A stretch of DNA of 24,811 nucleotides, taken from the NCBI GenBank assembly GCA_964563495.1, contig CAZLYK010000075.1, forward strand, positions 1 through 24,811, in the 5' to 3' direction. The first letter of the stretch is position 1, and each line of letters begins with the position of its first letter. This DNA is from CAZLYK01 sp964563495 (lineage in GTDB: Bacteria > Acidobacteriota > Blastocatellia > RBC074). The position numbers and the translations under genes were made by a program. This document shows, piece after piece, positions 14,818 through 24,700 of the stretch. The notes below the pieces were generated by a model. That model saw only the letters and a list, made by a program, of their open reading frames with translations. It did no database searches and was not told the origin of the DNA.

Positions 14818-15027
14818 ATGTTTGAAGGACTATTTCAACCGATCCATTTAATTATCGTGCTGGGCATCGTGCTGTTCATCTTCGGCCCGAAGAAGTTGCC
14901 GGATCTCGGCAAGGGCCTGGGCGAGGCGATTCGGGGTTTCAAGCAGGGCATGCATGAATTCAGTGAGAAAAAAGAGGACGTATCCCGGGAGCCGGAAGGT
15001 AAAGACGGGGGCCAGAACAAAAACTGA
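14818..15027 (+). CDS. tatA: TatA/TatE-type twin-arginine translocase subunit
   Basis: 69 residues with the standard plan: one N-terminal helix (LIIVLGIVLFIFGPKKLP, with the conserved FGPKKLPDLGKGLGEAIRGFK hinge and amphipathic helix) and a charged acidic/basic tail. TatA oligomerises to form the export path of the Tat system. No tatC or tatB is nearby, so this is a lone copy. Its stop overlaps the start of the GH18-NodB-GT2 gene (TGATG), so the two are translationally coupled. Neither that protein nor others here show a twin-arginine signal that I can see, so the reason for coupling is open. Confidence 0.93.
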   Translation: MFEGLFQPIHLIIVLGIVLFIFGPKKLPDLGKGLGEAIRGFKQGMHEFSEKKEDVSREPEGKDGGQNKN

Positions 15028-18000
15028 TGCAACTGAGCGAAAAACCTCCAATATTCTTCGATCCCGCGGGCCGTCGAAGTCGCAACCTGCGCCGCGTCGG
15101 CTGGCCGTTGGCTGTGATCATGACTTCGGTCGCGGCCATTTTCATCACGAGCGTGCTGATCAATCCGGCGCTGCCGCAGCTGAACCTGCGCCAGATCTCG
15201 GCTCTGCCCAGCGCGGTGGACGCCAAACCGCAGGTGCCGAAGCTCATCACCACTCGCAATGAGCAGAAGGCCGTTCACGCGGCCGCCGTATTGAACCGGA
15301 TGACGAAGGCACATCAAGGCAAAATAAACGCGCCGGCTGCCGGTCCGAGCCAATCCCCCGCTCGCCCGCTTGCCGCCGGGTTTTATGTCAACTGGGACGA
15401 TTCGAGCTATCAATCGCTCAAGCGCCATTTGGAACAGCTCGATCAACTCATTCCCGAATGGCTGCGTCTGCAGGCAGGTGAGCACCCGATCGTTTCCGAA
15501 ATTGACCGGCGCGCCCTCGATCTGGTTCGCAGCCGGCGACCCGACCTGCCGATCATACCGATGATCCACAACTCGAAGGACGGTAAATGGGAATCGCAAA
15601 CTCTCGTCAAACAGATCGGCGACGAGGCTTCGCGTACGCGGCTCGTCAACGATCTGGCGCAGTTTGTCGGCGACAACCGTTTCCAGGGTGTTTGCGTCGA
15701 CTTTGAAGAAGTCCCGAACGCATCGCAGAAAAATCTGCTCGCGTTTATGCTGCAGCTTAGGGCAAGGTTCAAACAGAGCAACTGGATGGTCATGCAGGCC
15801 GCGCCCTTCGACGATCCGGCGTGGGATTACCGCGCCTATGCGACGGCCAACGATTACCTCATGTTGATGGCTTACGACGAACACTGGAATGAGAGCGATC
15901 CGGGAAGTGTTGCAGGCCAACCGTGGTTTGAAATGACTCTCGCCAAACGGATGAAAGAGCTGGATGGCACAAAAACCATTGTTTGCATTGGTGGTTATGG
16001 CTACGACTGGCGTAAAGGCGGGGAGACCGAAGAACTGACCTTTCAGGAAGCCGTGCTGGAAGCGCGCGACAGTGAGGCGAAGATCGAGTTCGACCCCGCG
16101 ACGCGCAACCCTTATTTCCGGTACGAGGGTGAAGACGGAACGGAACACACGGTCTGGTTTCTCGACGGCGTGACGGCGTTCAATCAAATGCGCGCAGCGC
16201 GGCGCTACAAGATTGCGAGCTTCGCGCTCTGGCGGTTGGGATCGGAAGACCCATCGCTCTGGGCCATCTTCGGCAATCAACAGATGAACGCCGCGCCGGA
16301 GGGATTGAAGCGCATCCTCTATGGTTATGACGTGGACTTCGAAGGCATGGGTGAGATTCTGCAATTCGAGGCGTCGCCGAAAGAAGGATTGCGCGAGATC
16401 AAAGTGGACGCGGGCGATGGGTTGGTCGGCTCCGCCCGGTATCTGAGTATTCCGTCATCCTATGTCATTCGACGCACGGGCTGGCGGCCGGGCCAGGTGG
16501 CCTTGACCTTCGACGACGGGCCCGACGAAAAATGGACGCCCCAGATACTGGATATCCTCAAGCGTGAGAATGTGCCCGCGACGTTCTTTATCATCGGCCA
16601 GAACGGGCAGGCGCATCCAGGTCTGGTCAAACGCATCGTCGCCGAAGGCCACGACATCGGCAATCATTCTTACACACATCCGAACCTCGGCGAAATTCCC
16701 GGACGGGTGACCGAGCTCGAGCTCAACGCGACGCAGCGATTGATCGAATCGCTGACAGGGCGATCAACGCGGCTCTTCCGCGCACCGTATTTCGGCGACG
16801 CCGAGCCGCAAACGCCCGATGAGGTCGAACCGGCGGCGATTGCGAACCGGCTCGGTTACATCATCGCCGGCCTGCGCGTTGACCCCGACGATTGGGCGTT
16901 GCCCGGTGCGGATAAAATTGTCCAGCGCACGCTGGCGGGGATCGAAAACCCCAACCCCGACGAACGAGGACAGGTTGTTCTGCTCCACGACGGCGGCGGC
17001 GATCGAGGGCAGACCGTCACCGCCTTGCCGAGCCTGATTCACGAATTGCGCGCCAGAGGCTATCGCTTCACCACGGTCTCGCAATTGGCGGGAATGACGC
17101 GCGATCAAGCCATGCCGCCGTTGCCGCAAGGAAGGGCGTTCTTTTCCAAGACCGACGCTCTAGCCTTTTATGCCATGGCGGTTGGAGGTTGGACGCTGCG
17201 GTGGATCTTTCTGATCGGGATTGTGCTTGGCCTGGCGCGTCTGGTCTTCATCGGCGCGCTGGCGCTGGCTCACCGGCGGCGATCGAAGAAGCGGGCGGAA
17301 ACCTGGGAAAGCGGCGCAGCGGGAGAGTCGCCGTTCGTTTCCATCATCATCGCCGCCTATAACGAAGAGAAGGTGATCGCACAGACGATCGGCAGCCTGC
17401 TGGCGTCCGGCTATCCGAGCTTTGAAATCATCGTCGTCGATGACGGCTCTTCCGACGGGACGAGCCATGTCGTGCGTGAGCGGTTCGGCGCCGAGCCGCA
17501 GATCCGGCTTTTCACCAAAGCCAACAGCGGCAAGGCCGTAGCGCTCAATTTCGGGCTGCAATACGCGCAGGGTGAGATCATCATCGCGCTCGACGCCGAC
17601 ACGATCTTTCCGCCCCAGACGATCGCCAGGCTCGCCGGACGATTCAATGATTCGCGCATCGGTGCGGTTGCCGGCAATGCCAAAGTCGGCAACCGTATCA
17701 ACCTGATCACGCGCTGGCAGGCGCTTGAATACATCACGGCGCAGAACCTGGATCGCCGCGCCTTCGCCTCGCTCAACTGCATCACGGTCGTGCCCGGCGC
17801 GGTCGGCGCGTGGCGGCGCGAACTGCTCGAACAACTCGGTGGGTTCGCTTCGGACACGCTCGCTGAAGACCAGGACCTGACGCTCAATGTCCGCAAACTC
17901 GGTTACAAGATCGGTTACGAAGAGGAAGCCGTCGGCTGGACGGAAGCTCCTGACACGGTGAGCGGGCTGGCAAAGCAACGGTTTCGCTGGTCGTACGGAA

Positions 18001-18446
18001 CCCTCCAATGTATGTGGAAGCATCGCCATGCCCTCTTCAACCCGCAATACGGCGCGCTCGGGTTCATCGCCATGCCAAACGTCTGGATCTTTCAGATCAT
18101 CTTTCCACTGATTTCGCCGGTCATGGATTTGATGTTCGTCTGGACGTTTATTTCGGCGGCGCTCGATCGATGGGAGCATCCGGGCGAATACTCGATCACG
18201 AATCTCAAGCAGACGATGTTTTACTATGCGCTGTTCCTGGTCGTGGATTGGCTGGCTGCCGGCTTCGCCTTCCTTCTCGAAAAGAGAGAGCAGTGGGGAT
18301 TGCTCTGGTGGATATTCCTACAGCGATTCTGCTACCGGCAGGTCATGTATTATGTTATGGTCAGATCTCTTTTTACCGCCTTGCGGGGCGTAATTGTTGG
18401 ATGGGGGAAGCTCGAACGCAAAGCAACCGTGGGGGCCAATAGCTGA
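15027..18446 (+). CDS. three-domain polysaccharide protein: GH18-like, NodB deacetylase and GT2 synthase
   Basis: 1139 residues. After an N-terminal helix (about 24-50) comes a GH18/chitinase-like domain (about 115-430) with D225-F-E227 in GVCVDFEE, the core of the family motif. A NodB polysaccharide deacetylase follows (about 490-690), with D496-D497 in LTFDDGP and metal histidines H547 and H551. After a transmembrane segment (about 712-745) comes a processive GT2 synthase: VSIIIAAYNEE (from about 770), D805/D806, D856-A-D858, E947-D-Q-D950 and Q984-R-F-R987-W988 (the QxxRW motif). C-terminal helices follow. The plan suggests that a beta-linked polymer such as a GlcNAc-type glycan is made by GT2 on the cytoplasmic side and trimmed and deacetylated outside, like PgaC plus PgaB in one chain. 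Substrate and product are inferred. It is coupled to tatA. Confidence 0.88.
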   Translation: MQLSEKPPIFFDPAGRRSRNLRRVGWPLAVIMTSVAAIFITSVLINPALPQLNLRQISALPSAVDAKPQVPKLITTRNEQKAVHAAAVLNRMTKAHQGKINAPAAGPSQSPARPLAAGFYVNWDDSSYQSLKRHLEQLDQLIPEWLRLQAGEHPIVSEIDRRALDLVRSRRPDLPIIPMIHNSKDGKWESQTLVKQIGDEASRTRLVNDLAQFVGDNRFQGVCVDFEEVPNASQKNLLAFMLQLRARFKQSNWMVMQAAPFDDPAWDYRAYATANDYLMLMAYDEHWNESDPGSVAGQPWFEMTLAKRMKELDGTKTIVCIGGYGYDWRKGGETEELTFQEAVLEARDSEAKIEFDPATRNPYFRYEGEDGTEHTVWFLDGVTAFNQMRAARRYKIASFALWRLGSEDPSLWAIFGNQQMNAAPEGLKRILYGYDVDFEGMGEILQFEASPKEGLREIKVDAGDGLVGSARYLSIPSSYVIRRTGWRPGQVALTFDDGPDEKWTPQILDILKRENVPATFFIIGQNGQAHPGLVKRIVAEGHDIGNHSYTHPNLGEIPGRVTELELNATQRLIESLTGRSTRLFRAPYFGDAEPQTPDEVEPAAIANRLGYIIAGLRVDPDDWALPGADKIVQRTLAGIENPNPDERGQVVLLHDGGGDRGQTVTALPSLIHELRARGYRFTTVSQLAGMTRDQAMPPLPQGRAFFSKTDALAFYAMAVGGWTLRWIFLIGIVLGLARLVFIGALALAHRRRSKKRAETWESGAAGESPFVSIIIAAYNEEKVIAQTIGSLLASGYPSFEIIVVDDGSSDGTSHVVRERFGAEPQIRLFTKANSGKAVALNFGLQYAQGEIIIALDADTIFPPQTIARLAGRFNDSRIGAVAGNAKVGNRINLITRWQALEYITAQNLDRRAFASLNCITVVPGAVGAWRRELLEQLGGFASDTLAEDQDLTLNVRKLGYKIGYEEEAVGWTEAPDTVSGLAKQRFRWSYGTLQCMWKHRHALFNPQYGALGFIAMPNVWIFQIIFPLISPVMDLMFVWTFISAALDRWEHPGEYSITNLKQTMFYYALFLVVDWLAAGFAFLLEKREQWGLLWWIFLQRFCYRQVMYYVMVRSLFTALRGVIVGWGKLERKATVGANS

Positions 18447-18600
18447 AACTGCCGGAGTTAAGATTGCAGAAGAAGTACCGCTCACCCCCAAATTGGTCAC
18501 TGCCCGCGGCTGTTTCCTCTCTGACCTTCATGCCGCAGACCGGGTCCGTATGCATTGTTCCAGCCGGTGTTTGCGCCGGGAGCACGGGCAACATCTTCAT
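18373..18600 (-). pseudogene. truncated YHS-domain gene, end overlaps the GT2 gene
   Basis: Behind AGGAG an ATG starts a reading frame with MHTDPVCGMKVREETAAG and ERYFFCN, the first two thirds of a YHS domain (DPVCGM...YYFC). The usual continuation xxCxxxF is missing. After FFCN the frame has unrelated residues and runs 74 bp into the antisense strand of the GT2 gene before a stop. YHS domains bind metals and accompany metal ATPases or oxygenases. I read this as a 3'-truncated remnant at a rearrangement junction. A short functional peptide is possible. It follows the slipin gene on the same strand. Confidence 0.5.
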
Positions 18601-18637
18601 GGTCTTCTCCTCAGCAAAGCCTCGGAACGCGGGCGTC

Positions 18638-19459
18638 CTACTTTGGAGCAGCTACCGGTTCGCGTGGCGGAGCGACCGGGATGCCCACCTTCTCTTTCTC
18701 GCCGCCGAGTTTGGACAACGTTTCAAAGAGCTGAACCGGCACCGGGAAGACGACCGTAGTGTTCTGCTCGACCCCGATCTCGGTCAGTGTTTGCAGGTAG
18801 CGTAATTGAATCGCCACCGGCTCGGTCGCGATCGCGTTGGCGGCCCTGACCAGTTTCTCAGCGGCTTGATATTCGCCCTCTGCGTGAATAATCTTGGCGC
18901 GTTTTTCACGCTCAGCCTCAGCCTGGCGGGACATCGCGCGGCGCATCTCCTGGGGCAGATCGACGGCTTTGATCTCTACCAGCGAGACTTTGATCCCCCA
19001 TTGGTCAGTGTGCTTGTCGAGAATTTCCTGCAGTCGCGAGTTGAGCTTGTCACGCGAAGAGAGCAGGTCGTCGAGATCGGCCTCGCCGAGCACTGAACGA
19101 AGCGTCGTTTGCGCCAGCTGCGAGGTCGCGTAAAGATAGTTCTCCACTTCAACCACCGCCAGACGCGGCTCCAGTACTCGAAAATAGACTACCGCGTTGA
19201 CCGAGACCGTCACGTTGTCGCGCGTGATCACATCCTGCGGCGGGACATCCATGGTCACCGTGCGCAGGCTCACTCTCTGCATACGATCGATCGGGCGGAA
19301 GACGAAGATCAGACCCGGCCCCTTGGCCTGTGGCAGCAACCTTCCCAATCGAAAGATCACTCCGCGTTCGTATTCCGACAGAATCTTGATCGAACTGAGC
19401 AGATAGAAGAAGACCAAAGCGATTCCGACTATCGGCAGCGAAGAAATAATTTCATTCAT
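18638..19459 (-). CDS. slipin / SPFH (stomatin, prohibitin) membrane protein
   Basis: 273 residues. An N-terminal hydrophobic hairpin or helix (IISSLPIVGIALVFFYLLSSIKIL) is followed by a band-7 domain (YERGVIFRLGRLLPQAKGPGLIFVFRPIDRMQRVSLR, DVPPQDVITRDNVTVSVNAVVYFRV) and an alanine/glutamate-rich coiled coil (QAEAEREKRAKIIHAEGEYQAAEKL). The family forms membrane scaffolds. Bacterial slipins usually pair with an NfeD protein, as here: the NfeD-like gene lies immediately upstream and their ends overlap. The ATG at 19459 behind GGAG was chosen over a TTG at 19474. Confidence 0.92.
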   Translation of the reverse strand: MNEIISSLPIVGIALVFFYLLSSIKILSEYERGVIFRLGRLLPQAKGPGLIFVFRPIDRMQRVSLRTVTMDVPPQDVITRDNVTVSVNAVVYFRVLEPRLAVVEVENYLYATSQLAQTTLRSVLGEADLDDLLSSRDKLNSRLQEILDKHTDQWGIKVSLVEIKAVDLPQEMRRAMSRQAEAEREKRAKIIHAEGEYQAAEKLVRAANAIATEPVAIQLRYLQTLTEIGVEQNTTVVFPVPVQLFETLSKLGGEKEKVGIPVAPPREPVAAPK

Positions 19460-19883
19460 TTTCTTTTTCTCCAATCGATCGATGCGGATCGATAAATGAC
19501 GAACGCCTTTTCAGCATGGCCCTCTCTTTGTCCGCGAGCTCGACTTCCAGCGTCAATCCGTTGACGCCGACGACGCGGACTTGCTCACCGGCAGCGATAC
19601 TGATTCCAGACTGCGCGCGCCAGAGTTCTCCACGAACAAAGACCATGCCCTCCGGCGCCAAGGCTGTTTCAGCGCGGCCGGTCATACCGATCATCCCAGC
19701 TTCACCCGTCATGACCTGGTTGGAATGCGATCGCATCGCCAACCTTAAGAGCATGACAATTAAAATCAAAGCCGGAATCGCGGCTGCCACGATCAGGCCT
19801 GCGCGCGGATTAAAGATCAACAGCTTCAGCCAGAGTAGTAAAAATATCAGTCCGGCGATCAGTTTGTAATTAATCAGCTTCAC
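19452..19883 (-). CDS. NfeD-like protein with C-terminal OB fold
   Basis: 143 residues from a GTG behind GAGG at 6 bases; an upstream TTG at 19928 would add 15 residues. Two hydrophobic helices (LIAGLIFLLLWLKLLIF and AGLIVAAAIPALILIVMLLRLAM) precede the NfeD OB-fold domain (GMIGMTGRAETALAPEGMVFVRGELWRAQSGISIAAGEQVRVVGVNGLTLEV). It lacks the ClpP-like protease domain of the long NfeD form, so it is the short type that partners SPFH proteins. Its stop overlaps the slipin start. Confidence 0.88.
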   Translation of the reverse strand: MKLINYKLIAGLIFLLLWLKLLIFNPRAGLIVAAAIPALILIVMLLRLAMRSHSNQVMTGEAGMIGMTGRAETALAPEGMVFVRGELWRAQSGISIAAGEQVRVVGVNGLTLEVELADKERAMLKRRSSFIDPHRSIGEKENE

Positions 19884-19963
19884 AATCAGCCTCAGGTAGA
19901 TATACGATTGCCCCCACGCCGGGTTCAAAATACCGGATCAAGGTCAAAACAAACAGTGATTGA

Positions 19964-21043
19964 ATGTCGATCATGAACTTGCGTAAACATTATCTCTCCT
20001 CAATTGTCCTGCTGTTAATCCCAATCGGTCATTATCTGCATCTTTCAGCGGTTCAGGATCCATCGCCCGGTTTGGTCAGGGTTGTCAAAAGTGAGTTTAT
20101 TTATCAAACCGCTCCGTTCCCCGAGTGTCATGCTTCGACGATCGCCGAATCACAAGGCCGGCTGGTTGCCGCGTGGTTCGGCGGAACAAAGGAGAAACAT
20201 CCCGATGTCGGGATCTGGGTTTCGCGTCTGGAAAACGGCAACTGGACGGTTCCGGTCGAGGTCGCCAACGGCGTCGTCTCACCCGGTAAACGCTACCCGA
20301 CCTGGAACCCGGTCTTGTCTCAACCCGGAAAAGGGCCGCTCATGCTCTTCTACAAGGTCGGTCCCAGCCCCTGGCAATGGTGGGGAATGCTCATGACGTC
20401 GGCCGATGGAGGAAAGACCTGGTCGACACCGCAGCGTCTACCCGATGGAATCGCCGGACCGATCAAAAACAAACCGGTCGAACTGTCAAACGGAGAATTG
20501 CTCTGCCCGTCCAGCACTGAAGACAATGGCTGGCGCGTCCATTTCGAACGGACTCCAGACCTGGGCAAAACCTGGCAACGCACCGAGGCGATCAACGATG
20601 GAAAAGAGTTCGGCGTGATCCAGCCGACGGTCTTCTTTCACAAGGGGGGCCGGCTGCAGGCTCTCTTTCGAAGCCGGCAGGGATTGATCATCGAATCGTG
20701 GTCGGAGGATCAGGGCAGGACCTGGAGCAGGCTCAGCGCCACTTCGCTGCCCAACCCCAATTCCGGGATCGACGGCGTGACGCTCAGGGATGGGCGACAA
20801 TTACTGGTCTACAACCACGTCGTGACAAAGCCGGGCAAATCGGGAGATCGCGCTCCACTCAATCTCGCCCTCTCCGTTGATGGAAAGACCTGGCAGCCCG
20901 TGCTGGTGCTCGAACCCGGCCCGCCCGAAGCTGAATACTCTTATCCAGCCGTGATTCAAACCGCTGATGGAATGGTCCATATCACTTACACCTGGAATCG
21001 CAAGAAGGTAAAACACGTAGTGATCGAGCTTACTAAAAGGTGA
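19964..21043 (+). CDS. secreted BNR/Asp-box sialidase-like protein
   Basis: 359 residues with an N-terminal signal sequence (NLRKHYLSSIVLLLIPIGHYL; a start at 19973 is also possible). Four Asp-box-like repeats are visible: SADGGKTW, TPDLGKTW, SEDQGRTW and SVDGKTW. The spacing and fold-typical segments (STIAESQGRLVAAWFGGTKE, YPTWNPVLSQPGKGPLMLFYKVG, IQPTVFFHKGGRLQALFRSRQG) fit the six-bladed BNR_2 sialidase-like propeller. The FRIP motif of true sialidases was not seen, so activity on sialic acid is doubtful. It may act on another glycan or only bind. It is divergent from nfeD. Confidence 0.8.
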   Translation: MSIMNLRKHYLSSIVLLLIPIGHYLHLSAVQDPSPGLVRVVKSEFIYQTAPFPECHASTIAESQGRLVAAWFGGTKEKHPDVGIWVSRLENGNWTVPVEVANGVVSPGKRYPTWNPVLSQPGKGPLMLFYKVGPSPWQWWGMLMTSADGGKTWSTPQRLPDGIAGPIKNKPVELSNGELLCPSSTEDNGWRVHFERTPDLGKTWQRTEAINDGKEFGVIQPTVFFHKGGRLQALFRSRQGLIIESWSEDQGRTWSRLSATSLPNPNSGIDGVTLRDGRQLLVYNHVVTKPGKSGDRAPLNLALSVDGKTWQPVLVLEPGPPEAEYSYPAVIQTADGMVHITYTWNRKKVKHVVIELTKR

Positions 21044-21070
21044 GCGTGTTTTAAAAGCTGCTTTTCTTAA

Positions 21071-21128
21071 GCCCGCGAAGCGGGCGCCAGCATAAAGCCC
21101 AGGGTGGAGCCGAAGGCGGAACCCTGGG
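21071..21128. repeat. compound palindromes upstream of the PPOX-like gene
   Basis: GCCCGC-GAA-GCGGGC (21071-21085) is followed by CCCAGGGT (21098-21105) paired with ACCCTGGG (21121-21128), with an inner GCC-GAA-GGC (21109-21117). Both could fold as RNA hairpins in the gap after the sialidase-like gene. No U tract is seen. They look like dispersed intergenic repeats. Confidence 0.65.
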
Positions 21129-21145
21129 TTAGGATGGACAGGATT

Positions 21146-21676
21146 ATGGCTACCACCAAACGTGCCTCGAAACCCAAAGGCGGTCCGGCAGCCAGTCGCC
21201 CGATTATGCCGCCGGACTATGGACTGCCTAAGGACAAAAAAGGGCTGCTTCCCTGGTCACACGTGACCGAGCGGATGGCCAAAGCCAAACATTACTGGGT
21301 TTGTACGGCCGACCGCAAAGGTCGTCCGCACTCCACGCCGGTCGACGGTATCTGGATGGGCGACCGGCTCTATTTTGGCGGAAGCCCCAAGACCCGCCGC
21401 CACCGCAATTTGAGCGAAAATCCGGCGGTTTGCATCCATCTGGAGAACGCAATGGACGTGGTTATTCTTTACGGCGAAGCGCACGAGCTGCATCTACCGG
21501 ATCCGGCGAACCCGGATCTAGCCATTAAATTATCGAAAGCATCGATAGAAAAATATGGCTACGGTCCGGACCCTGAAATGTATAATGCCGGCGGAGTTTT
21601 TGTCTTTAGCCCCCAAAAGGTTCTCGCCTGGAGCCAGTTTCCGAAGGATGCCACACGATGGAGTTTAACGGTCTAA
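21146..21676 (+). CDS. pyridoxamine 5'-phosphate oxidase-fold flavin/F420 protein
   Basis: 176 residues. After a basic, proline-rich N-terminus it shows the split-barrel fold: MAKAKHYWVCTADRKGRPHSTPVDGIWMGDRLYFGGSPKTRRHRNLSENPAVCIHLENAMDVVILYGEAHEL, then a C-terminal VFVFSPQKVLAWSQFPKDATRW. Members bind FMN, F420 or heme and reduce small substrates; the specific reaction cannot be told. The start at 21146 follows ACAGGATT; ATGs further upstream lie in the palindromic leader. It probably has its own transcript, 43 bp before the receptor gene. Confidence 0.82.
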   Translation: MATTKRASKPKGGPAASRPIMPPDYGLPKDKKGLLPWSHVTERMAKAKHYWVCTADRKGRPHSTPVDGIWMGDRLYFGGSPKTRRHRNLSENPAVCIHLENAMDVVILYGEAHELHLPDPANPDLAIKLSKASIEKYGYGPDPEMYNAGGVFVFSPQKVLAWSQFPKDATRWSLTV

Positions 21677-21719
21677 CGAATTTCGAATGCGGTACATCAA
21701 GCAGAGACAGGAGCAAAAT

Positions 21720-24700
21720 ATGCAGAAAATTCACATCAAACTCTTCTATCTGTTGACGGTGGTTATAGTCGTCTGCTCTGTCCCGAGCCAATCTCGGGCA
21801 CAGACAATTACGAGCGGGGCGATCAAAGGGGTAGTTGTCGAGTTCGGTCTCAAGAGCCCCGTCCCCGGTGCCACAGTGATCGTCCAGAATCAGGATACCG
21901 GCCTGACACGATCTGCCTTAACCGACCTGAACGGCGAATATTTCATCAAGATGTTGCAGGTAGGCAGGTATTCGGTCACCGGTTCGTGCCCGGGTTTTGA
22001 AGCCGTACCGACCTCCGCCACCAGGATCTCGGTCAGAATTCTTGATCCGAGCACCGTCACGCCTCCGCCGATTGAACTGCGCAGAACCCTGGGGCCGGGT
22101 GTGGCGCCGGGTGGGGTGCCGGCTCAACCGGGCGTCGTTCAACCACCGGGCACGACACCACCGGTCACACCGCGACCGGGCACGACCCCTCCGGTGACGA
22201 CCCCTCCGGTCACAGCCGCACCGGGCGTGACCCCTCCGGTCACGACTCCAACGACTGGCCAGCAGCCGTCTGGAGGCGGGGATGGTGAGGAATCAGCGCA
22301 GCTGGTCAACACATCCAATGCCAGCCGGATACAGCATTTCGATCTCCGTCAATTGATGATTCTGCCGCTGCCGGGCATCCGCACGTTTGATGATCTGGCT
22401 TTTCTGAGCCCGGGTGTGGCTCTGCCGCCGCTGGCTATCGGCAGCCTGGTCGGGCCGGGCGTGGGCCCCGGAGTCGGCACCTCAGGCCAGTTTACGGTCA
22501 ATGGGATACGCAGCAGGGCCAATAACTTTACCATCGATGGATCAGACAATAACGATGAGGATATAGGCGTGCGGCGTCAGGGATTCACCTCGCTCGTCCC
22601 GCAATCGATCGAGAGCATGGAGGCCATTCAGATCACCACGCTGCTGCCCGAGCCGCAATTGGGTCGCAATATGGGAGCCCAGGTCAATGGCGTTTCGCGT
22701 TCGGGCGGCACACAGTATCACGGCACGATCTACGGGTTTTATACCGATCGCCGGCTCAAAGCTCGTGACGCTTTCGACCTCACCGGCGGTCCGGCCACTT
22801 TTCCGCTGACACGATCTTCGGACGGGCGACCAGTCCGAATTGCCCGGCTGACAACTGCCGGTCAATTGGTGGATATCAGACCCCTGGCCCCCGCCAACCC
22901 GGTCGGCGGGGAGAATCCCTTTACCCGCGGACAATACGGGTTCGTCTTTGGCGGTCCGGTGGTCAAGGATAAGACATTCTTCTTCCTCTCTGCCGAGCGC
23001 CAGGACATCAACGCGGCGAAAGAGTCTCATTTCGCCGTGCCGACCATCGCCGCAAGAGGGCTCTTTGGAAGCGGGGAGACCGGGCTCCTGGATTCGGCGG
23101 GCAGGCCTGTCTATCCGACATCGGTCAGCGCAAACGGCTTTATCAGCTTGTACCCATTCCCCAACAATCCGCGCGGCCCCTACGGGCCGGCGACCTACAC
23201 GGATGTTTTGCCTGCAAACGCCGATGGCACTATCTTCTCGATCAAGCTCGATCAGCGGCTCAACGCTTTTAACCGCGAACACACGCTGACCGGTCGGTAC
23301 AATTTCACAAATGACAGGACGACCCTCCCGGTCACCGGCGAAGCCCTATTCTCTACCCAGAGGGCGAGGGTGCGGACACAAAATCTATCGATCTTCTTCG
23401 ATAGCTCCCTCTCTCCCAGCGCCGCCAATCAGGTCAGATTGTCTTATGGACGGACTCGGCTGAGATTTAATGAGGTGCGCAACTCATTCCTGCTGCCGGG
23501 CGGCAGGGGTCTGACCAACGCCAGTGAGCGCGCCTACCTGCTCAATGCTCCTTATATCTACAACACCTCGACATCGGCTGACTCCTTCTTCCAGATCGTC
23601 GATGGTTATGAGACGGAAAACATCACCGGTCCGCTCGGGCAGGTGGCGGTCACCGGTTATAGCTCGATCGGCACCGATGTCTTCAATTTCCCACAGCAAA
23701 GAACCAACAATACCTACCAGTTTGCCGACACGTTGATCTATGATCGATCGAATCACCGCATCACCACCGGATTCGATGTTCGTTGGAGCCATCTCAACAG
23801 CTTCCTCGATCGGAACTTCCGCTCGCAGGCAGTCTTCAACGGCGCGCAGGATATCGAGAGTTACAATGGCGTATCCTCGATCAATCCCGGTGGGTTCTAC
23901 CTTGGCCGAGACTATCTCTCGGTCGGTGCACCGACTGGTTTCTATCAGACGCTCTCGCGTGGGACGCCGGATTCGACGATTGGGTTGAGGTATTGGCAGG
24001 ACAATCTCTTCTTCGCCGATCAGATCCGGGTTCGACCGAATTTCACGCTCACGCTCGGATTGAGGTACGAGCTCAACACCGTTCCGCGGGAGGTCAATCG
24101 TCGAATCGAATCGACCTTCAACTCACCCGAGGTCCGGCAGTTTATCGCCAGTGAAAGACAGTTAACCGGCCAGTACCTGGGACAGAGCTCCTCCGGGTTG
24201 GACGCATTTCTTTCCGGCCGTTTCAAGATCTATCAGACCGACACGGATAACCTGGCGCCGCACCTGGCTTTCGCCTGGGACCCGTTTGGAACCGGCAAGA
24301 CCTCGATCCGCGCCGGCTACGGGATCTATTACGATCAGGTTCTCGGCGCCGTGATCAGCCAGTCGCGCAACGTCTTCCCCAGATTCCTGACCGTCAACCT
24401 CGGAGGCTTCAATCCGAATTGCGATCCGGTCAACAATCCGCAGGCGTGCCTCGCCTTCCTGCCGCACAAGTTCGTCTCGGTCAATCCGGCGTTTTTTGCC
24501 AAACCCGGAACCCTGAATCAATACAACGAGCCATTGATCGGTGATCCGGTCTTCGGAATGATCCTGGCGGCGGTAGTGACAACCTTGACCACCGGCCCCG
24601 GATTCATCCTCCCGGACGCTCATCTTGAGACTCCGTATTCACAGCATTGGGGATTGACGTTTGAGAGAGAGTTTGGAAGGGACTTCCTCTTTTCGGCCGC

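Noticed and set aside
15964..15990. TGGCAC in the GH18-NodB-GT2 gene as a sigma-54 promoter
   Set aside because: No TTGC at the -12 spacing, and it lies inside a coding region. TGGCAC at 4546, 8645 and 23223 fails for the same reasons.
14835..16364. 509-codon open frame on the minus strand opposite the GH18 part
   Set aside because: The plus-strand frame has complete GH18/NodB/GT2 motifs; the antisense frame has no recognisable domain and is a GC-rich shadow. The same applies to long antisense frames at 12650-13720, 17160-18179 and 711-1544.
19964..21043. Calling the BNR protein a true sialidase
   Set aside because: Asp boxes are present but the arginine FRIP motif was not found, so only a sialidase-like fold is claimed.
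22130..22260. Short DNA repeats as a CRISPR array
   Set aside because: They are irregular 12-18 bp units that encode Pro/Thr in frame, without constant spacers.
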